Origin: Buttiauxella agrestis ATCC 33320
Lineage (GTDB): Bacteria > Pseudomonadota > Gammaproteobacteria > Enterobacterales > Enterobacteriaceae
DNA length: 64,000 nucleotides
Direction: 5' to 3'
Assembly (NCBI GenBank): GCA_024169445.1
Contig: JALKFA010000001.1
Coordinates: 1,364,001 to 1,428,000, forward strand
Under the pieces are notes generated by a model that worked only from the letters and a program-made list of their open reading frames with translations, did no database searches and had not been told where the DNA came from. Within the stretch, counting starts at the first letter, position 1. Each line of letters opens with the position of its first letter. Of this stretch, positions 34,344 through 43,730 are shown piece after piece. A program made the position numbers and the translations under genes.

Positions 34344-35479
34344 CAGAACACCCGTATTCCCTGACGCCAGACATGGCCGACGTGAACGTGGTCACCGTGA
34401 AGATGCGCCAGTACCATATCGGCACGTTTGCCTTCTGCCAGCACGCCACGGTCATCGAGATTCAATGCGTTGGCCGGGTTGCGCGTCACCAGTGCCACCG
34501 CTTGTGGCAGGGTGAAACGGTTTGATTCGTCGCTGGCGACGCGGAATGTAGCATCCAGCAAACTCGCCGGGTAATAGTCGGAAGAGAGAATATCCAGTAG
34601 CCCGGCTTGCGCAAGCTGATGCGCCGCGACGTTACCGGAATGCGAGCCGCCGCGCACAATATTCGGGGCACCCATCAACACGCTCATTCCATGCTGATGC
34701 GAGGCCTGGGCGGCTTCAAGCGTGGTGGGGAATTCGGCAATCACAATGCCCAGCTCGTGGGATTCTGCAACGTGAGCGCGGGTGGCGTCATCGTGGCTGG
34801 CAAGCGCGATATTGCGCGCGCGGCACTCGGCGGCAATCGCCAGGCGGTTGGGCTGTGACCAGCGTTCAGCCAGTGCTAACTGTTCAGCTTCGTAGCTGTC
34901 CATGTCGGCATCGTTAAGCTGATATTTCCCCTGGTAATATTCGCGATATTTCACCAGGTTTGCGAACTGGCGCTGGCCTGGTGAGTGGTCCATCAACGAC
35001 ACCAGCGACACGCCGCTACGTTCAATCAACTGCTGGAACAGCGGCAGTGTGGTGTGGTGCGGCAGTTCGCAACGCAGATGCAGGCGGTGCTCGGCGCGGT
35101 TCATACCACGCGCCTGGCTGTCCATCACTGCGTTAATCATCTTCTCGAGGTTATCCAGACGGTCGCCACCGTCGCGTACATCGCCCAGCGCCACGGCGTC
35201 CAGCACCGTGGTGATACCGCTTGCCACCATTAAGGCATCGTGGCTGCTCATCGCTGAGTGCGCAGGCCAGTCCACTTTCGGGCGCGGGGTGAAGAATTTA
35301 TCGAGGTTGTCGGTATGCAGTTCGATTAACCCCGGCAGCAACCAGCCGCCTGCGCCATCTTGCGCTTGCGGTAGCTGGCTTGGGCTGTCGGCAAAATTAC
35401 GAATTACGCCGTCGGCCACTTCCAGCGAGCCGTTAACCACTTCATTTTCCAGCACCAGTTTGACGTTGTTAATGATCAT
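34343..35479 (-). CDS. phnM: Alpha-D-ribose 1-methylphosphonate 5-triphosphate diphosphatase
   Basis: The ATG at 35479 (GAGG 6 bases upstream) gives 378 residues, exactly the E. coli length; a longer frame upstream is the phnL gene read in another frame. It is an amidohydrolase-fold enzyme with metal-site histidines in [30 protein letters not shown] and [13 protein letters not shown], and the [14 protein letters not shown] block. It releases pyrophosphate from ribose 1-alkylphosphonate 5-triphosphate to make the C-P lyase substrate. The start lies 11 bases inside phnL. Confidence 0.95.
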   Translation of the reverse strand: MIINNVKLVLENEVVNGSLEVADGVIRNFADSPSQLPQAQDGAGGWLLPGLIELHTDNLDKFFTPRPKVDWPAHSAMSSHDALMVASGITTVLDAVALGDVRDGGDRLDNLEKMINAVMDSQARGMNRAEHRLHLRCELPHHTTLPLFQQLIERSGVSLVSLMDHSPGQRQFANLVKYREYYQGKYQLNDADMDSYEAEQLALAERWSQPNRLAIAAECRARNIALASHDDATRAHVAESHELGIVIAEFPTTLEAAQASHQHGMSVLMGAPNIVRGGSHSGNVAAHQLAQAGLLDILSSDYYPASLLDATFRVASDESNRFTLPQAVALVTRNPANALNLDDRGVLAEGKRADMVLAHLHGDHVHVGHVWRQGIRVF

Positions 35480-36170
35480 TTTTAGCCTCGACGGTTGCCA
35501 TATTGTGCAGGCGGTCTGCGACCAGGTTGCGCACGCTTTCGTCGTGGAAAATCCCGACCACTGCCGCACCGCGCGCTTTGGCTTCCAGAATCAAATCCAC
35601 CACGGCGGCGCTGTTTTTCGCATCCAGTGAGGCGGTCGGTTCATCGAGCAGCAAAATTGGGTAGTCGACGATAAAGCCACGGGCGATATTCACGCGCTGT
35701 TGTTCGCCGCCGGAAAACGTCGATGGTGCCAGGTTCCATAAGCGTTCTGGCACATTCAGGCGAGTCAGCAGCATTGACGCTTTGTCTTCACAGACGTCAC
35801 GTGAAACACCCAAATCCAGCAGCGGTTGCATCACCACTTCAAGTGCTGAAATACGCGGGATGACGCGCAAAAACTGGCTCACCCAGCCAATGGTCTGGCG
35901 GCGCACTGCCAGCACGTCACGCGCTGGAGCCTGCACAATGTCCAGCCACGCGTCGTTATGTTTGACCCAAATATGCCCCTGGTCAGGCAAATAGTTGGCG
36001 TACAGCGAGCGTAAAAGGGTGGATTTTCCGCTGCCGGAATGGCCGTGCAGCACCACACATTCGCCGGATTCCACTTCCAGCGAGGCATTCGCCAGCACTG
36101 GCAAACGGATACCGTGTTGATGGTGTAACACAAAAGTTTTGCTCAGGTTTTCAACCCGTAATCTGTACAT
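35469..36170 (-). CDS. phnL: C-P lyase complex ATPase subunit PhnL
   Basis: An ABC-type ATPase of 233 residues with Walker [10 protein letters not shown] (43-51), signature [16 protein letters not shown], and Walker [16 protein letters not shown]. In E. coli PhnL with PhnI, G and H is needed to load ribose onto the phosphonate, and it is not a transporter subunit. AAGGA lies 6 bases before the ATG. A BIME separates it from phnK, the only large gap within the C-P lyase core genes. Confidence 0.95.
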   Translation of the reverse strand: MYRLRVENLSKTFVLHHQHGIRLPVLANASLEVESGECVVLHGHSGSGKSTLLRSLYANYLPDQGHIWVKHNDAWLDIVQAPARDVLAVRRQTIGWVSQFLRVIPRISALEVVMQPLLDLGVSRDVCEDKASMLLTRLNVPERLWNLAPSTFSGGEQQRVNIARGFIVDYPILLLDEPTASLDAKNSAAVVDLILEAKARGAAVVGIFHDESVRNLVADRLHNMATVEAKNDH

Positions 36171-36198
36171 ATTGGTTCCTTAAAACGTATGCCATGAC

Positions 36199-36289
36199 GT
36201 CGGATGACGGCTTCGCCTTATCCGACCTACAGGTGTGCAGTGTGTATTTTTCGTAGGTCGGATAAGACGCGTTAGCGTCGTAATCCGAC
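36199..36289. repeat. BIME between phnK and phnL
   Basis: Unit 1 is GTCGGATGACGGCTTCGCC...CCGACCTAC (36199-36230). Unit 2 is GTAGGTCGGATAAGACGCG...AATCCGAC (36253-36289), slightly longer than other units. It fills the 124-base phnK-phnL gap. Confidence 0.9.
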
Positions 36290-36294
36290 AAATG

Positions 36295-37053
36295 TCAATT
36301 TTGCAACACTGATGACACCAGCAACTGGGTATACGGGTGGTGCGGGTCGTCCAGCACGCGGTCGGTCAGGCCGCTTTCCACCACTTGTCCCTGCTTCATC
36401 ACCAGCAGGCGGTCTGCCAGTAAACGCGCCACGCCCAGGTCGTGGGTGACAATCACTACCGCCAGATTCAGTTCGCGTACCAGGCCGCGCAGCAAATCGA
36501 GCAGGCGGGCTTGTACGGAAACGTCCAGCCCGCCGGTTGGCTCATCCATAAATACCAGTTTCGGATGCGTCACCAGATTGCGGGCGATTTGCAGACGTTG
36601 CTGCATGCCACCGGAAAACGTGGTCGGTAAATCGTCGATTCGCGAGGCCGGGATTTCCACCTCTTCTAACCAGCGCTCGGCGGTAGCGCGAATGTCACCG
36701 TAGTGGCGCGCACCGGTCGCCATTAAACGCTCACCGATGTTGCCACCTGCCGAAACGTGGCGGCGCAGGCCGTCCATCGCGTGTTGATGCACCACGCCCC
36801 ATTCGGTGCGCAGCAAGCGGCGGCGGTCGCCTTCGCTCATGTCATATAAAGAAGAATCGAGGTACACCACTTCGCCGTTTTGTGGGGCGAGGCGGGCGGA
36901 AATCGACTTCAGCAGCGTGGTTTTACCCGAGCCGGATTCGCCAACAATGCCCAGCACTTCACCCGGGTAAAGCTCGAATGAAACATCGCTGAAGCCTTTG
37001 CCCGGCGCGTACAGATGGGTCAGGTTATTGACCGAAAGTAAGGGTTGAGTCAT
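36295..37053 (-). CDS. phnK: C-P lyase complex ATPase subunit PhnK
   Basis: An ABC-type ATPase of 252 residues with Walker A GESGSGKTT (38-46), signature TTFSGGMQQRLQIARN, and Walker B LVFMDEPTGGLDV. PhnK binds the PhnGHIJ core on PhnJ and is required for phosphonate use. The start overlaps the phnJ stop by 4 bases. The last codons run almost into the BIME. Confidence 0.95.
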   Translation of the reverse strand: MTQPLLSVNNLTHLYAPGKGFSDVSFELYPGEVLGIVGESGSGKTTLLKSISARLAPQNGEVVYLDSSLYDMSEGDRRRLLRTEWGVVHQHAMDGLRRHVSAGGNIGERLMATGARHYGDIRATAERWLEEVEIPASRIDDLPTTFSGGMQQRLQIARNLVTHPKLVFMDEPTGGLDVSVQARLLDLLRGLVRELNLAVVIVTHDLGVARLLADRLLVMKQGQVVESGLTDRVLDDPHHPYTQLLVSSVLQN

Positions 37054-37898
37054 GAACTTGCGGCCTCGCTGTTCTGGCGGCAGAAATCGGTATCGGAGCA
37101 GACGAACATGCGGTTGCCCGCATCGTCGAGCACCACTTCGTCAAGGTAACTGTGTTGCGAGCCGCAAATCGCGCAAGGCTCTTCCCATTGCTGGACGGTA
37201 AACGGATGGTCGTCAAAATCGAGGCTCTCGACGCGGGTATACGGCGGCACCGCGTAGATGCGTTTTTCGCGCCCGGCACCAAACAGTTGCAGCGCGGGCA
37301 TCATGTCCATTTTCGGGTTGTCGAATTTCGGGATTGGCGACGGGTCCATCACGTAGCGCTCATTCACTTTCACCGGATAGGCGTAAGTGGTGGCGATATG
37401 GCCGAAACGGGCGATGTCTTCATACAGTTTCACCTGCATCACGCCGTACTCTTCCAGCGCGTGCATGGTGCGGGTTTCGGTTTCGCGCGGTTCAATAAAG
37501 CGCAGCGGTTCAGGGATTGGCACCTGGAAAATCAGGATCTGATCTTCAGTCAGCGGCGTTTCCGGGATGCGGTGGCGGGTCTGAATCAGCGTGGCATCGG
37601 CAGTGGATTCGGTGGTCGCCACGTTAGTCACACGCTTGAAGAAGTTGCGAATCGATACCGCGTTGGTGGTGTCGTCTGCGCCCTGGTCAATCACCTTCAG
37701 CACGTCGTTTTCGCCAATCACGCTGGCGGTAATTTGAATACCGCCGGTTCCCCAGCCGTACGGCATCGGCATTTCACGCCCGCCAAACGGCACCTGGTAA
37801 CCGGGGATTGCCACGGCTTTGAGGATCGCGCGGCGCAGTGTGCGTTTGGTTTGTTCATCCAGATAAGCAAAGTTGTAGCCGGAGAGTGCCTTAGTCAC
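37050..37898 (-). CDS. phnJ: C-P lyase catalytic subunit PhnJ
   Basis: A radical-SAM enzyme of 282 residues. The C-terminal cysteines Cys242, Cys245, Cys267 and Cys273 (EPCAICGSQ ... VCSDTDFC) align, shifted by one, with E. coli Cys241, 244 and 266 (iron-sulfur cluster) and Cys272 (thiyl radical). All catalytic residues are therefore present. PhnJ cleaves the C-P bond of ribose 1-alkylphosphonate 5-phosphate, giving alkane and cyclic phosphate. It overlaps phnI by 8 bases. Confidence 0.97.
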   Translation of the reverse strand: MTKALSGYNFAYLDEQTKRTLRRAILKAVAIPGYQVPFGGREMPMPYGWGTGGIQITASVIGENDVLKVIDQGADDTTNAVSIRNFFKRVTNVATTESTADATLIQTRHRIPETPLTEDQILIFQVPIPEPLRFIEPRETETRTMHALEEYGVMQVKLYEDIARFGHIATTYAYPVKVNERYVMDPSPIPKFDNPKMDMMPALQLFGAGREKRIYAVPPYTRVESLDFDDHPFTVQQWEEPCAICGSQHSYLDEVVLDDAGNRMFVCSDTDFCRQNSEAASS

Positions 37899-38961
37899 GA
37901 TTACGTTCCTTTTGCAGACGTTTAAGCAGTTCCAGTTCGGCCTGGAAGTCGACGTAGTGCGGCAGTTTCAGGTGCGAGACAAACCCGGCGGCTTCGACGT
38001 TATCGGCGTGAGCCAGCACGAACTCTTCGTCCTGCGCCGGGCCTGCTACGGTTTCGTCGTAATCCGGTGCTTGCAGCGAACGGTCAACCAGCGCCATGGC
38101 CATCGCTTTGCGTTCGCTCATGCCGAACACCAGCCCGTAGCCACGGGTGAAGTGCGGGTCTTCATCAACAGGTGCTACAAAACCGTTGACCATTTCGCAT
38201 TCGGTTACCAGCAGTTCGCCGATGTTGACGGCAAATCCCAGCTCTTCCGGCACAATTTCCATGTCAACATAACCACTGCGAATTTCAGCGGCGAACGGGT
38301 GGTTGCGGCCGTAACCGCGCTGAGTCGAATAGGCGAGAGCCAGCAAATAACCTTCGTCGCCACGCACCAGTTGTTGCAGGCGCGATGAACGTGAGCACGG
38401 GTAAACTGGCGGCTGGCGGGTGATGTCATCGGGTTTTTCGCCGTTATCTTCTTCCGCTTTTGCCAGCCCCTGTTTCGCCAGCAGGCTGAAAACGTGCGGC
38501 GCAGGTTCGGCGTTGTCATCAGCCGTTTTCAGTTCTGGTGTTTCACCGTTTGCCAGCAAAGTGAAATCCAGCAGACGGTGGGTGTAATCGTACGTCGGGC
38601 CAAGTAACTGGCCGCCAGGTACGTCTTTGTAGACCGCGGAAATTCGGCGTTCGAGACGCATCTCCGCGCTGTTCAGTGGCTCGCTCACCGCCAGGCGTGG
38701 CAGCGTGGTGCGGTAAGCGCGCAGCAGAAAGATGGCTTCAACCATGTCACCGCTGGCTTGTTTAAAGGCGAGTGCCGCCAGTTCACGATCTGCAATGCCG
38801 CCTTCGGTCATCACGCGGTCGACCGCCAGCCCAAGCTGTTGCTCGATTTGCGCGACGCTCAGCTCACTCAGATTCTGATCGCCACGGCGATTGTGTTCCT
38901 GCAATTGGTGGGCGGCGGTAATCGCCTTTTCGCCCCCTTTGACGGCTACGTACATCAGCAC
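37891..38961 (-). CDS. phnI: C-P lyase core subunit PhnI
   Basis: A protein of 356 residues starting [20 protein letters not shown], matching PhnI. PhnI is a nucleosidase component that, with PhnG, H and L, displaces adenine from ATP with phosphonate. In the PhnG2H2I2J2 core complex it forms the central dimer with PhnJ. It overlaps phnH by 7 bases upstream and phnJ by 8 bases downstream. Confidence 0.95.
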   Translation of the reverse strand: MLMYVAVKGGEKAITAAHQLQEHNRRGDQNLSELSVAQIEQQLGLAVDRVMTEGGIADRELAALAFKQASGDMVEAIFLLRAYRTTLPRLAVSEPLNSAEMRLERRISAVYKDVPGGQLLGPTYDYTHRLLDFTLLANGETPELKTADDNAEPAPHVFSLLAKQGLAKAEEDNGEKPDDITRQPPVYPCSRSSRLQQLVRGDEGYLLALAYSTQRGYGRNHPFAAEIRSGYVDMEIVPEELGFAVNIGELLVTECEMVNGFVAPVDEDPHFTRGYGLVFGMSERKAMAMALVDRSLQAPDYDETVAGPAQDEEFVLAHADNVEAAGFVSHLKLPHYVDFQAELELLKRLQKERNRD

Positions 38962-39539
38962 ACCTCCACGTGAGTGGTGCGCGGGATGGCCAGCAGGCGC
39001 TCGCCGCAGGTGAGGATTAAATCAATGCCCAGCGGGAACGGGTGCGGGCGCTCGGTCAGTTCGTCAATCACGCAGTCGGGCAGTTGTGGGGCGATCATCC
39101 GTTCTTCGAGAATGCCCGCGCCGGTTAAGCGCAACATGCGGCCGCCGCTCAGGCTCGACACCTGCAAAATCAACGTGGCGCTAGTGTCGGGTGCCACGTC
39201 TGTTCCCTGCGCCAGAGCGTTAAGTTGCTCAGCGGTAATGGCGCTATCGGCAACGGCAAACTGTGCGTGTTCCGGCGTCTGGGAAATCGGGGTGTTGGTA
39301 TGGAAGCGGACGTTTTGCAGCGTGACGTCATTGCTTAACGCTTCGCTAATCCACACCGGAGTGTCGTTGTCGGCAAGCGTCAGCAGCACGCTGGTGGAGG
39401 CGATGTTTAGCGGTTTCCAGCCATGTTGCAGTGAATGCAACGCCACGATAACGCCTGGCTCGCTCATCGCTTTTAGCAGGCGACGGAAGCTCTGTTGGGC
39501 GTCCTGCACGGGCAGGTTAAAAGCGGTCATCAGGGTCAT
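38955..39539 (-). CDS. phnH: C-P lyase core subunit PhnH
   Basis: A protein of 194 residues, identical in length to E. coli PhnH and very similar at the start ([20 protein letters not shown]) and end ([16 protein letters not shown]). PhnH resembles PLP-dependent transferases in fold but binds no cofactor, and caps the PhnI subunits of the C-P lyase core. It overlaps phnG by 4 bases. Confidence 0.96.
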   Translation of the reverse strand: MTLMTAFNLPVQDAQQSFRRLLKAMSEPGVIVALHSLQHGWKPLNIASTSVLLTLADNDTPVWISEALSNDVTLQNVRFHTNTPISQTPEHAQFAVADSAITAEQLNALAQGTDVAPDTSATLILQVSSLSGGRMLRLTGAGILEERMIAPQLPDCVIDELTERPHPFPLGIDLILTCGERLLAIPRTTHVEVC

Positions 39540-39997
39540 GCGTTATCTCCGCGAACCAGAGTGAAGAAGTCGACTCGGCTGCTGTTAATTTGGGTGCGAC
39601 GGGCGGCCAGGCGTTGCTCGCGGTTGGCGGCTAGCGGTGCAATTAAGGTTTCTTGTAAAGTCTGGAACTGCACTTTTTCTTGCATCAGCGCATCGATGAC
39701 GGCACAGCGTTCGGCGTGGGTTTTATCGCGCCCTGAAAGGTAGCTGTAACCGTAAGTACCATTGGCAAGCTGAACCACGGCGCGAGTCAGGGTGGCGTCT
39801 CCGGCAAAGAAGCGTTGCCCGGTGCCGCCCATGCGCGCCTGGATTTGTACAAGTCCGGTTTCGGACTTGCGAATTACTTGATATTCAGGATTTAGTTTCA
39901 GTTCTGCCCAAAGTGCGGCCAGTTCTTGTGGCTGGCTGTGGGCGAGCACGGCCATCCACTGCTGGCGCTGTGCGATGTCAATTTGCGGTGCGTCCAT
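39536..39997 (-). CDS. phnG: C-P lyase core subunit PhnG
   Basis: A small protein of 153 residues with the PhnG pattern ([40 protein letters not shown]). It is part of the PhnGHIJ core and, with PhnI, H and L, catalyses transfer of the phosphonate to ribose of ATP. The stop overlaps phnH and the start follows phnF directly, with no intervening base. Confidence 0.95.
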   Translation of the reverse strand: MDAPQIDIAQRQQWMAVLAHSQPQELAALWAELKLNPEYQVIRKSETGLVQIQARMGGTGQRFFAGDATLTRAVVQLANGTYGYSYLSGRDKTHAERCAVIDALMQEKVQFQTLQETLIAPLAANREQRLAARRTQINSSRVDFFTLVRGDNA

Positions 39998-40723
39998 TTA
40001 GTGCTCCATGGTGAATTCAATCATGTCGGCGCGGGTCAAGCTGACGGAGTATTCCGCCGGATTGATTTCGCCTTCACGGTGGTTGAGAGTGCGCACGCAA
40101 AGCAGCGGAGCCATGTTGGGGATTTCCAACTGGCGGCTTTCTTTAGCCTGAGCGCGGCGTGCGCTGATGCGTGTTTGGGTACGTTTAAGGCTGATGCCGA
40201 GCTGGGTTTCGATGATGTCGTGCAGCGAACCGTGGTTGAACTGTTGCAGCACCGGCCACCACGAAAGATCAGCAAAGTAGTGGTCAATCAGGCACACCGC
40301 GATACCGTTGACGCGGCGTAAGGTGCGCAGGTGAATAATGTTTTCACCCTCAGTGACGCCGAGCGCGTCTGCGACATGGCTGGAAGCCGGGCGCAGTACT
40401 GCGAGTAAGCGCTCACTGGTGGGGTGGCTTCCCTGGTCGAGCAGGTTCTGGCTAAAGCGGGCTTGCGCATTTAGCGGGTAGTCAAACGGGCGCATCAGCA
40501 CTAACACACCAATGCCCTGACGGCGCTGCACCCAGCCTTTTTCCACTAACTGATCGATGGCGCGGCGCAGCGTGTGGCGGTTTACGGCGTAGTGTGCAGC
40601 CAGTTGGCTTTCGGCTGGCAGGTAATCGCCGCAGTGGTAATTTTTACGCAGCTCCTGCTCTAGCAGCGCGGCGATTTCCTGGTAACGCGTCGGGTAACTG
40701 GTCGGATGTCTGGATAAGTGCAT
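39998..40723 (-). CDS. phnF: GntR/UTRA-family regulator PhnF
   Basis: A 241-residue regulator. The N-terminal winged helix (RYQEIAALLEQELRK ... NRHTLRRAIDQLVEKGW) is of the GntR/HutC type. The C-terminal UTRA domain (about 85-235) would bind a small-molecule effector. In E. coli PhnF is not needed for phosphonate use and is presumed to be a repressor. It sits between the import genes and the C-P lyase core as in E. coli. A single REP unit lies just upstream. Confidence 0.94.
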   Translation of the reverse strand: MHLSRHPTSYPTRYQEIAALLEQELRKNYHCGDYLPAESQLAAHYAVNRHTLRRAIDQLVEKGWVQRRQGIGVLVLMRPFDYPLNAQARFSQNLLDQGSHPTSERLLAVLRPASSHVADALGVTEGENIIHLRTLRRVNGIAVCLIDHYFADLSWWPVLQQFNHGSLHDIIETQLGISLKRTQTRISARRAQAKESRQLEIPNMAPLLCVRTLNHREGEINPAEYSVSLTRADMIEFTMEH

Positions 40724-40752
40724 TTTCAGTCAATCCTCTGTGTGGCATTTAC

Positions 40753-40782
40753 GGCGGATGACGCTGCGCTTATCCGCCCTAC
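40753..40782. repeat. Single REP unit between phnE and phnF
   Basis: GGCGGATGACGCTGCGCTTATCCGCCCTAC forms one imperfect palindrome without an inverted partner. It fills most of the 84-base gap. Confidence 0.85.
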
Positions 40783-40807
40783 GGAAAAGAGTGGCCATCG
40801 TCATCAC

Positions 40808-41590
40808 CTAGATAAAGTGCTTACGCAGTCGTTGTGACATGAAATCCAGCAGGCTAACGGTGACGATAATGATGATCATCAGCGCACAGGTTTGCTGGAA
40901 CTGGAATCCACGAATCGCTTCCCACAACGTCACGCCAATCCCGCCTGCGCCCACCATGCCGACCACCGTTGCTGAACGGACATTCGACTCAAAACGGTAC
41001 AGCGAGTAGGAGATAAGCAGCGGCATCACTTGCGGCAGCACGCCGTAGAGGATTTCTTCAAGTTTGTTAGCGCCGGTTGCGCGGATGCCTTCCACCGGGC
41101 CGGGTTCGATGGCTTCCACGGCTTCAGAAAGCAGTTTGGAGAGCACGCCCGTGGTGTGGATGAACAGTGCCAGGACGCCTGCGAAGGGGCCGAGGCCGAC
41201 GGCGACCACGAATAGCATCGCAAACACCATTTCGTTGATGGCACGGCAAGCGTCCATTAAGCGGCGCATTGGTTGGTAAACCCACCATGGCACCAGGTTG
41301 TCGGCACACATCAGGCCGCAGGGAATGGAGATAACGATAGCCAGCGCGGTGCCCCAAACGGCGATTTGCAGGGTGATAAACATTTCCCCCAGGTAATCAC
41401 GCCATTGGCTGAAATCAGGTGGGAAGAAGTCGGCCGCGAAGGTGGCCATGTTTCCGGAATCTTTAATCAAAGTGAGCGGTGCCATTTCCGCGCCTTGCCA
41501 GGAGGCTACGAGGACCGCTAACAAAATCGCCCAGCTCAGTAGCGAGAACCAGCTACGTTTTGGTGCGGCGATTTGAATGGTTTGCTGCAT
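40808..41590 (-). CDS. phnE: Phosphonate ABC transporter permease
   Basis: The ATG at 41590 has GGAG 6 bases upstream and gives 260 residues; an upstream extension lacks support. It is an inner-membrane permease with the EAA-type coupling loop ([20 protein letters not shown]). The frame is uninterrupted, unlike E. coli K-12, where an 8-bp repeat inactivates phnE. Phosphonate uptake should therefore work here. With PhnC and PhnD it forms the phosphonate/phosphite importer. An 80-bp inverted repeat separates it from phnD. Confidence 0.95.
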   Translation of the reverse strand: MQQTIQIAAPKRSWFSLLSWAILLAVLVASWQGAEMAPLTLIKDSGNMATFAADFFPPDFSQWRDYLGEMFITLQIAVWGTALAIVISIPCGLMCADNLVPWWVYQPMRRLMDACRAINEMVFAMLFVVAVGLGPFAGVLALFIHTTGVLSKLLSEAVEAIEPGPVEGIRATGANKLEEILYGVLPQVMPLLISYSLYRFESNVRSATVVGMVGAGGIGVTLWEAIRGFQFQQTCALMIIIIVTVSLLDFMSQRLRKHFI

Positions 41591-41619
41591 GGAGTGCTCC
41601 GTTGGTTTGTGCTTCTTTG

Positions 41620-41699
41620 CCCTCACCCCAGCCCTCTCCCCCAGGAGAGGGAGAAAACCGGTCTATCCCCTCTCCTGAGGGAGAGGGTTAGGGTGAGGG
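41620..41699. repeat. 80-bp inverted repeat, copy 3 of 3
   Basis: CCCTCACCCCAGCCCTCTCC at one end and the inverted GAGAGGGTTAGGGTGAGGG at the other, with an internal CCCCTCTCCTGAGGGAGAGG stem. It lies between phnD and phnE within the operon. Confidence 0.9.
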
Positions 41700-41709
41700 T
41701 CTGAGGCGA

Positions 41710-42726
41710 TTACTGAACTGCTTTATTCACGCTGGTCATCGCAGACAGTGCGGCAGTCAAACGATCCAGGTCGCTAAGTTGGTTTTGCAACTCGCTGACC
41801 TTCAGGGTTTTGTCTTTCTCATCCATGCCTTTGTTGTCCTTCACACCCTGCATCTGTTTAAACAGCGCCAGCTGGCGAATCGGCACCAGTTGCAGGTCGC
41901 TGGATGGACGGAACGGTGCCCAACCCAGGCGGCTCAACATTTCTTTCTCTTCCGGCGTTTTGCCGTAAGTCATAAAGAAGTCGTAGATTTTGTCTTTGGT
42001 GTTTTCGGACAGGTTTTTACGCCATACGATTGGGTCGCCCGGAATCAGTGGCGATTTCCAGATGACCTTCAGTTCTTTCAGTTTGTCTGGTGCAGAGGAT
42101 TTCAGTTTTTCGAGGTTTTCGGTGTTGTTGGTTGCCACGTCGATTTGCTTATTCGCAACCGCCAGGGCGTTGGTTTCATGGCTGGCATTCACCGAACGTT
42201 TAAATTCGTTCACCGAAACGTTGTTCTTGGCGAAAACGTAGTAGCCTGGGACGAGGTAGCCAGAGGTTGAGTTCGGGTCACCGTTACCAAACGTCAGGTC
42301 TTTACGTTTTGCCAGCAAGTCTTGCAGGTTGTTGACTGGGCTGTCTTTGTTAACAATTAGCACGCTCCAGTAACCCGGAGAGCCATCTACCGCCACGGTC
42401 TGCGCAAACACCTGGCCGTTAGCGCGGTCTACCGCTTCCATCGCCGAAAGGTTGCCGTACCAGGCAATATCAACCTTGTTAAAGCGCATGCCCTGAATGA
42501 TCCCTGCGTAATCCGGTGCGAAGAAAGCGTTCACTTTCATGCCCAGTTTTTTCTCCATGTCCTTCAGGAACGGTTCCCATTGCGGCTTCAGGTTTTGTTG
42601 CGATTCGGTGGAGATAATGCCGAAGTTCAGGGATTTTTCTTGTTCATCCGCATGGGCTGCGTTGAACAGGGCGCTAACGCTCAGCAGGCTGGTAAAGGCT
42701 AGTGCTTTTACGGCTTTGTAGCTCAT
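41710..42726 (-). CDS. phnD: Periplasmic phosphonate-binding protein
   Basis: A 338-residue protein with a Sec signal peptide ending SALFNAAHA (cleaved near residue 26). The mature part is a type II periplasmic binding protein (LNFGIISTESQQNLKPQWEP; VDIAWYGNLSAMEAVDRANG; GDPNSTSGYLVPGYYVF), matching PhnD. It binds alkylphosphonates such as 2-aminoethylphosphonate with high affinity. AAGGA precedes the start. Confidence 0.96.
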   Translation of the reverse strand: MSYKAVKALAFTSLLSVSALFNAAHADEQEKSLNFGIISTESQQNLKPQWEPFLKDMEKKLGMKVNAFFAPDYAGIIQGMRFNKVDIAWYGNLSAMEAVDRANGQVFAQTVAVDGSPGYWSVLIVNKDSPVNNLQDLLAKRKDLTFGNGDPNSTSGYLVPGYYVFAKNNVSVNEFKRSVNASHETNALAVANKQIDVATNNTENLEKLKSSAPDKLKELKVIWKSPLIPGDPIVWRKNLSENTKDKIYDFFMTYGKTPEEKEMLSRLGWAPFRPSSDLQLVPIRQLALFKQMQGVKDNKGMDEKDKTLKVSELQNQLSDLDRLTAALSAMTSVNKAVQ

Positions 42727-42756
42727 GACTGTTCCTTGAGGTAGATGACAAATTTG

Positions 42757-43539
42757 TTAGGCAGCGACCGCATCAACGCGAGCCATACTGCGGTAAAGAT
42801 TTCCCAGCCGTTCGTTGTCGAACGCCGAACTGCTTCCGTCGTAAAACACATGGCCCTGGCGCAACGCGACAATGCGTTCGCAGTAGCGTAAGGCGTAATC
42901 CACCTGGTGCAGCGTCACCACCACGGTGATGCCATCCAGACGGTTAATGTCGTGCAGTGTTTCCATCACGATGCGTGCGGATTCCGGGTCGAGTGAGGCA
43001 ATCGGCTCATCGGCGAGAATCACTTTTGCTTGCTGCATCAGAGCGCGGGCAATTGCCACGCGCTGTTGTTGCCCACCGGACAGGGTGGAGACACGTTGAT
43101 GAGCAAACTGAGTCATGCCTACGCGGGTCAGTGCCTGCAACGCACGTTGGTTTTGTTCGCGGGTGAACCAGTTAAAACAGGTGCGCCAGAACGGCGTGGA
43201 ACCCAGTGCGCCAATCAGCACGTTTTCCAGTACTGTCAGGCGGTTTACCAGGTTGAATTGCTGGAAGATGTAGCCGGTGTGCGCGCGGCTTTTACGGATG
43301 TCGCTTGCCAGACGGCCCGCTTTTTGGACGGTGCGGCCGAGCAATTCAACATGGCAATCGGCTGATTTATCAGAAGTAATCAGGCCGCTAAGATGGCGTA
43401 AGAGGGTGGATTTGCCTGAGCCAGACGGCCCCAGCAGAGCGACCATCTCACCTTCGTTGACTTCAAGATCGACGGCATTTAGCGCCTGATGCTGGTTGAA
43501 GGTTTTGCTCAGTTTGTTGACGCGAATAATGTTTTGCAT
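42757..43539 (-). CDS. phnC: Phosphonate ABC transporter ATPase
   Basis: The ATG at 43539, preceded by AAGGAG, gives 260 residues; a GTG codon directly before it is a less likely start. It has Walker A GPSGSGKS (37-44), signature [17 protein letters not shown], and Walker [16 protein letters not shown]. It energises phosphonate import and is the first gene of the 14-gene phn operon. A Pho-box candidate lies about 75 bases upstream. Confidence 0.96.
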   Translation of the reverse strand: MQNIIRVNKLSKTFNQHQALNAVDLEVNEGEMVALLGPSGSGKSTLLRHLSGLITSDKSADCHVELLGRTVQKAGRLASDIRKSRAHTGYIFQQFNLVNRLTVLENVLIGALGSTPFWRTCFNWFTREQNQRALQALTRVGMTQFAHQRVSTLSGGQQQRVAIARALMQQAKVILADEPIASLDPESARIVMETLHDINRLDGITVVVTLHQVDYALRYCERIVALRQGHVFYDGSSSAFDNERLGNLYRSMARVDAVAA

Positions 43540-43598
43540 CACAAGGCTCCTTAAAAAGTTGCCTCATGGTGCCGATGAAGTGTGACGATTTTGTTAAC

Positions 43599-43632
43599 GT
43601 TATATTTCGATATGATGAAGAGTGAGTCACAG
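43599..43632 (-). promoter_or_regulatory. Candidate Pho box and -10 of the phn operon
   Basis: On the minus strand, 43632-43615 reads CTGTGAC-TCAC-TCTTCAT. These are two 7-base half-sites separated by 4 bases that partly match the PhoB consensus CTGTCAT. Ten bases further on lies TATAAC (43604-43599), a good -10 box at the spacing expected when PhoB replaces the -35. This fits induction by phosphate starvation as in E. coli. A second weaker repeat (CGTTAAC...TCGTCAC) lies just downstream. Confidence 0.6.
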
Positions 43633-43730
43633 CCTGGAAGTCATCAGGCTAATCAACTATTTGTCGTATTGTGAGTCGCTTCGTTTTTGTATTTCCTTAC
43701 TAGTACCCGTCGGTCATTGGGAAGGCAGCG

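Noticed and set aside
34343-35569. Longer 408-residue version of phnM
   Set aside because: The extra 30 residues are phnL codons in another frame; the ATG at 35479 has a ribosome site and gives the E. coli length.
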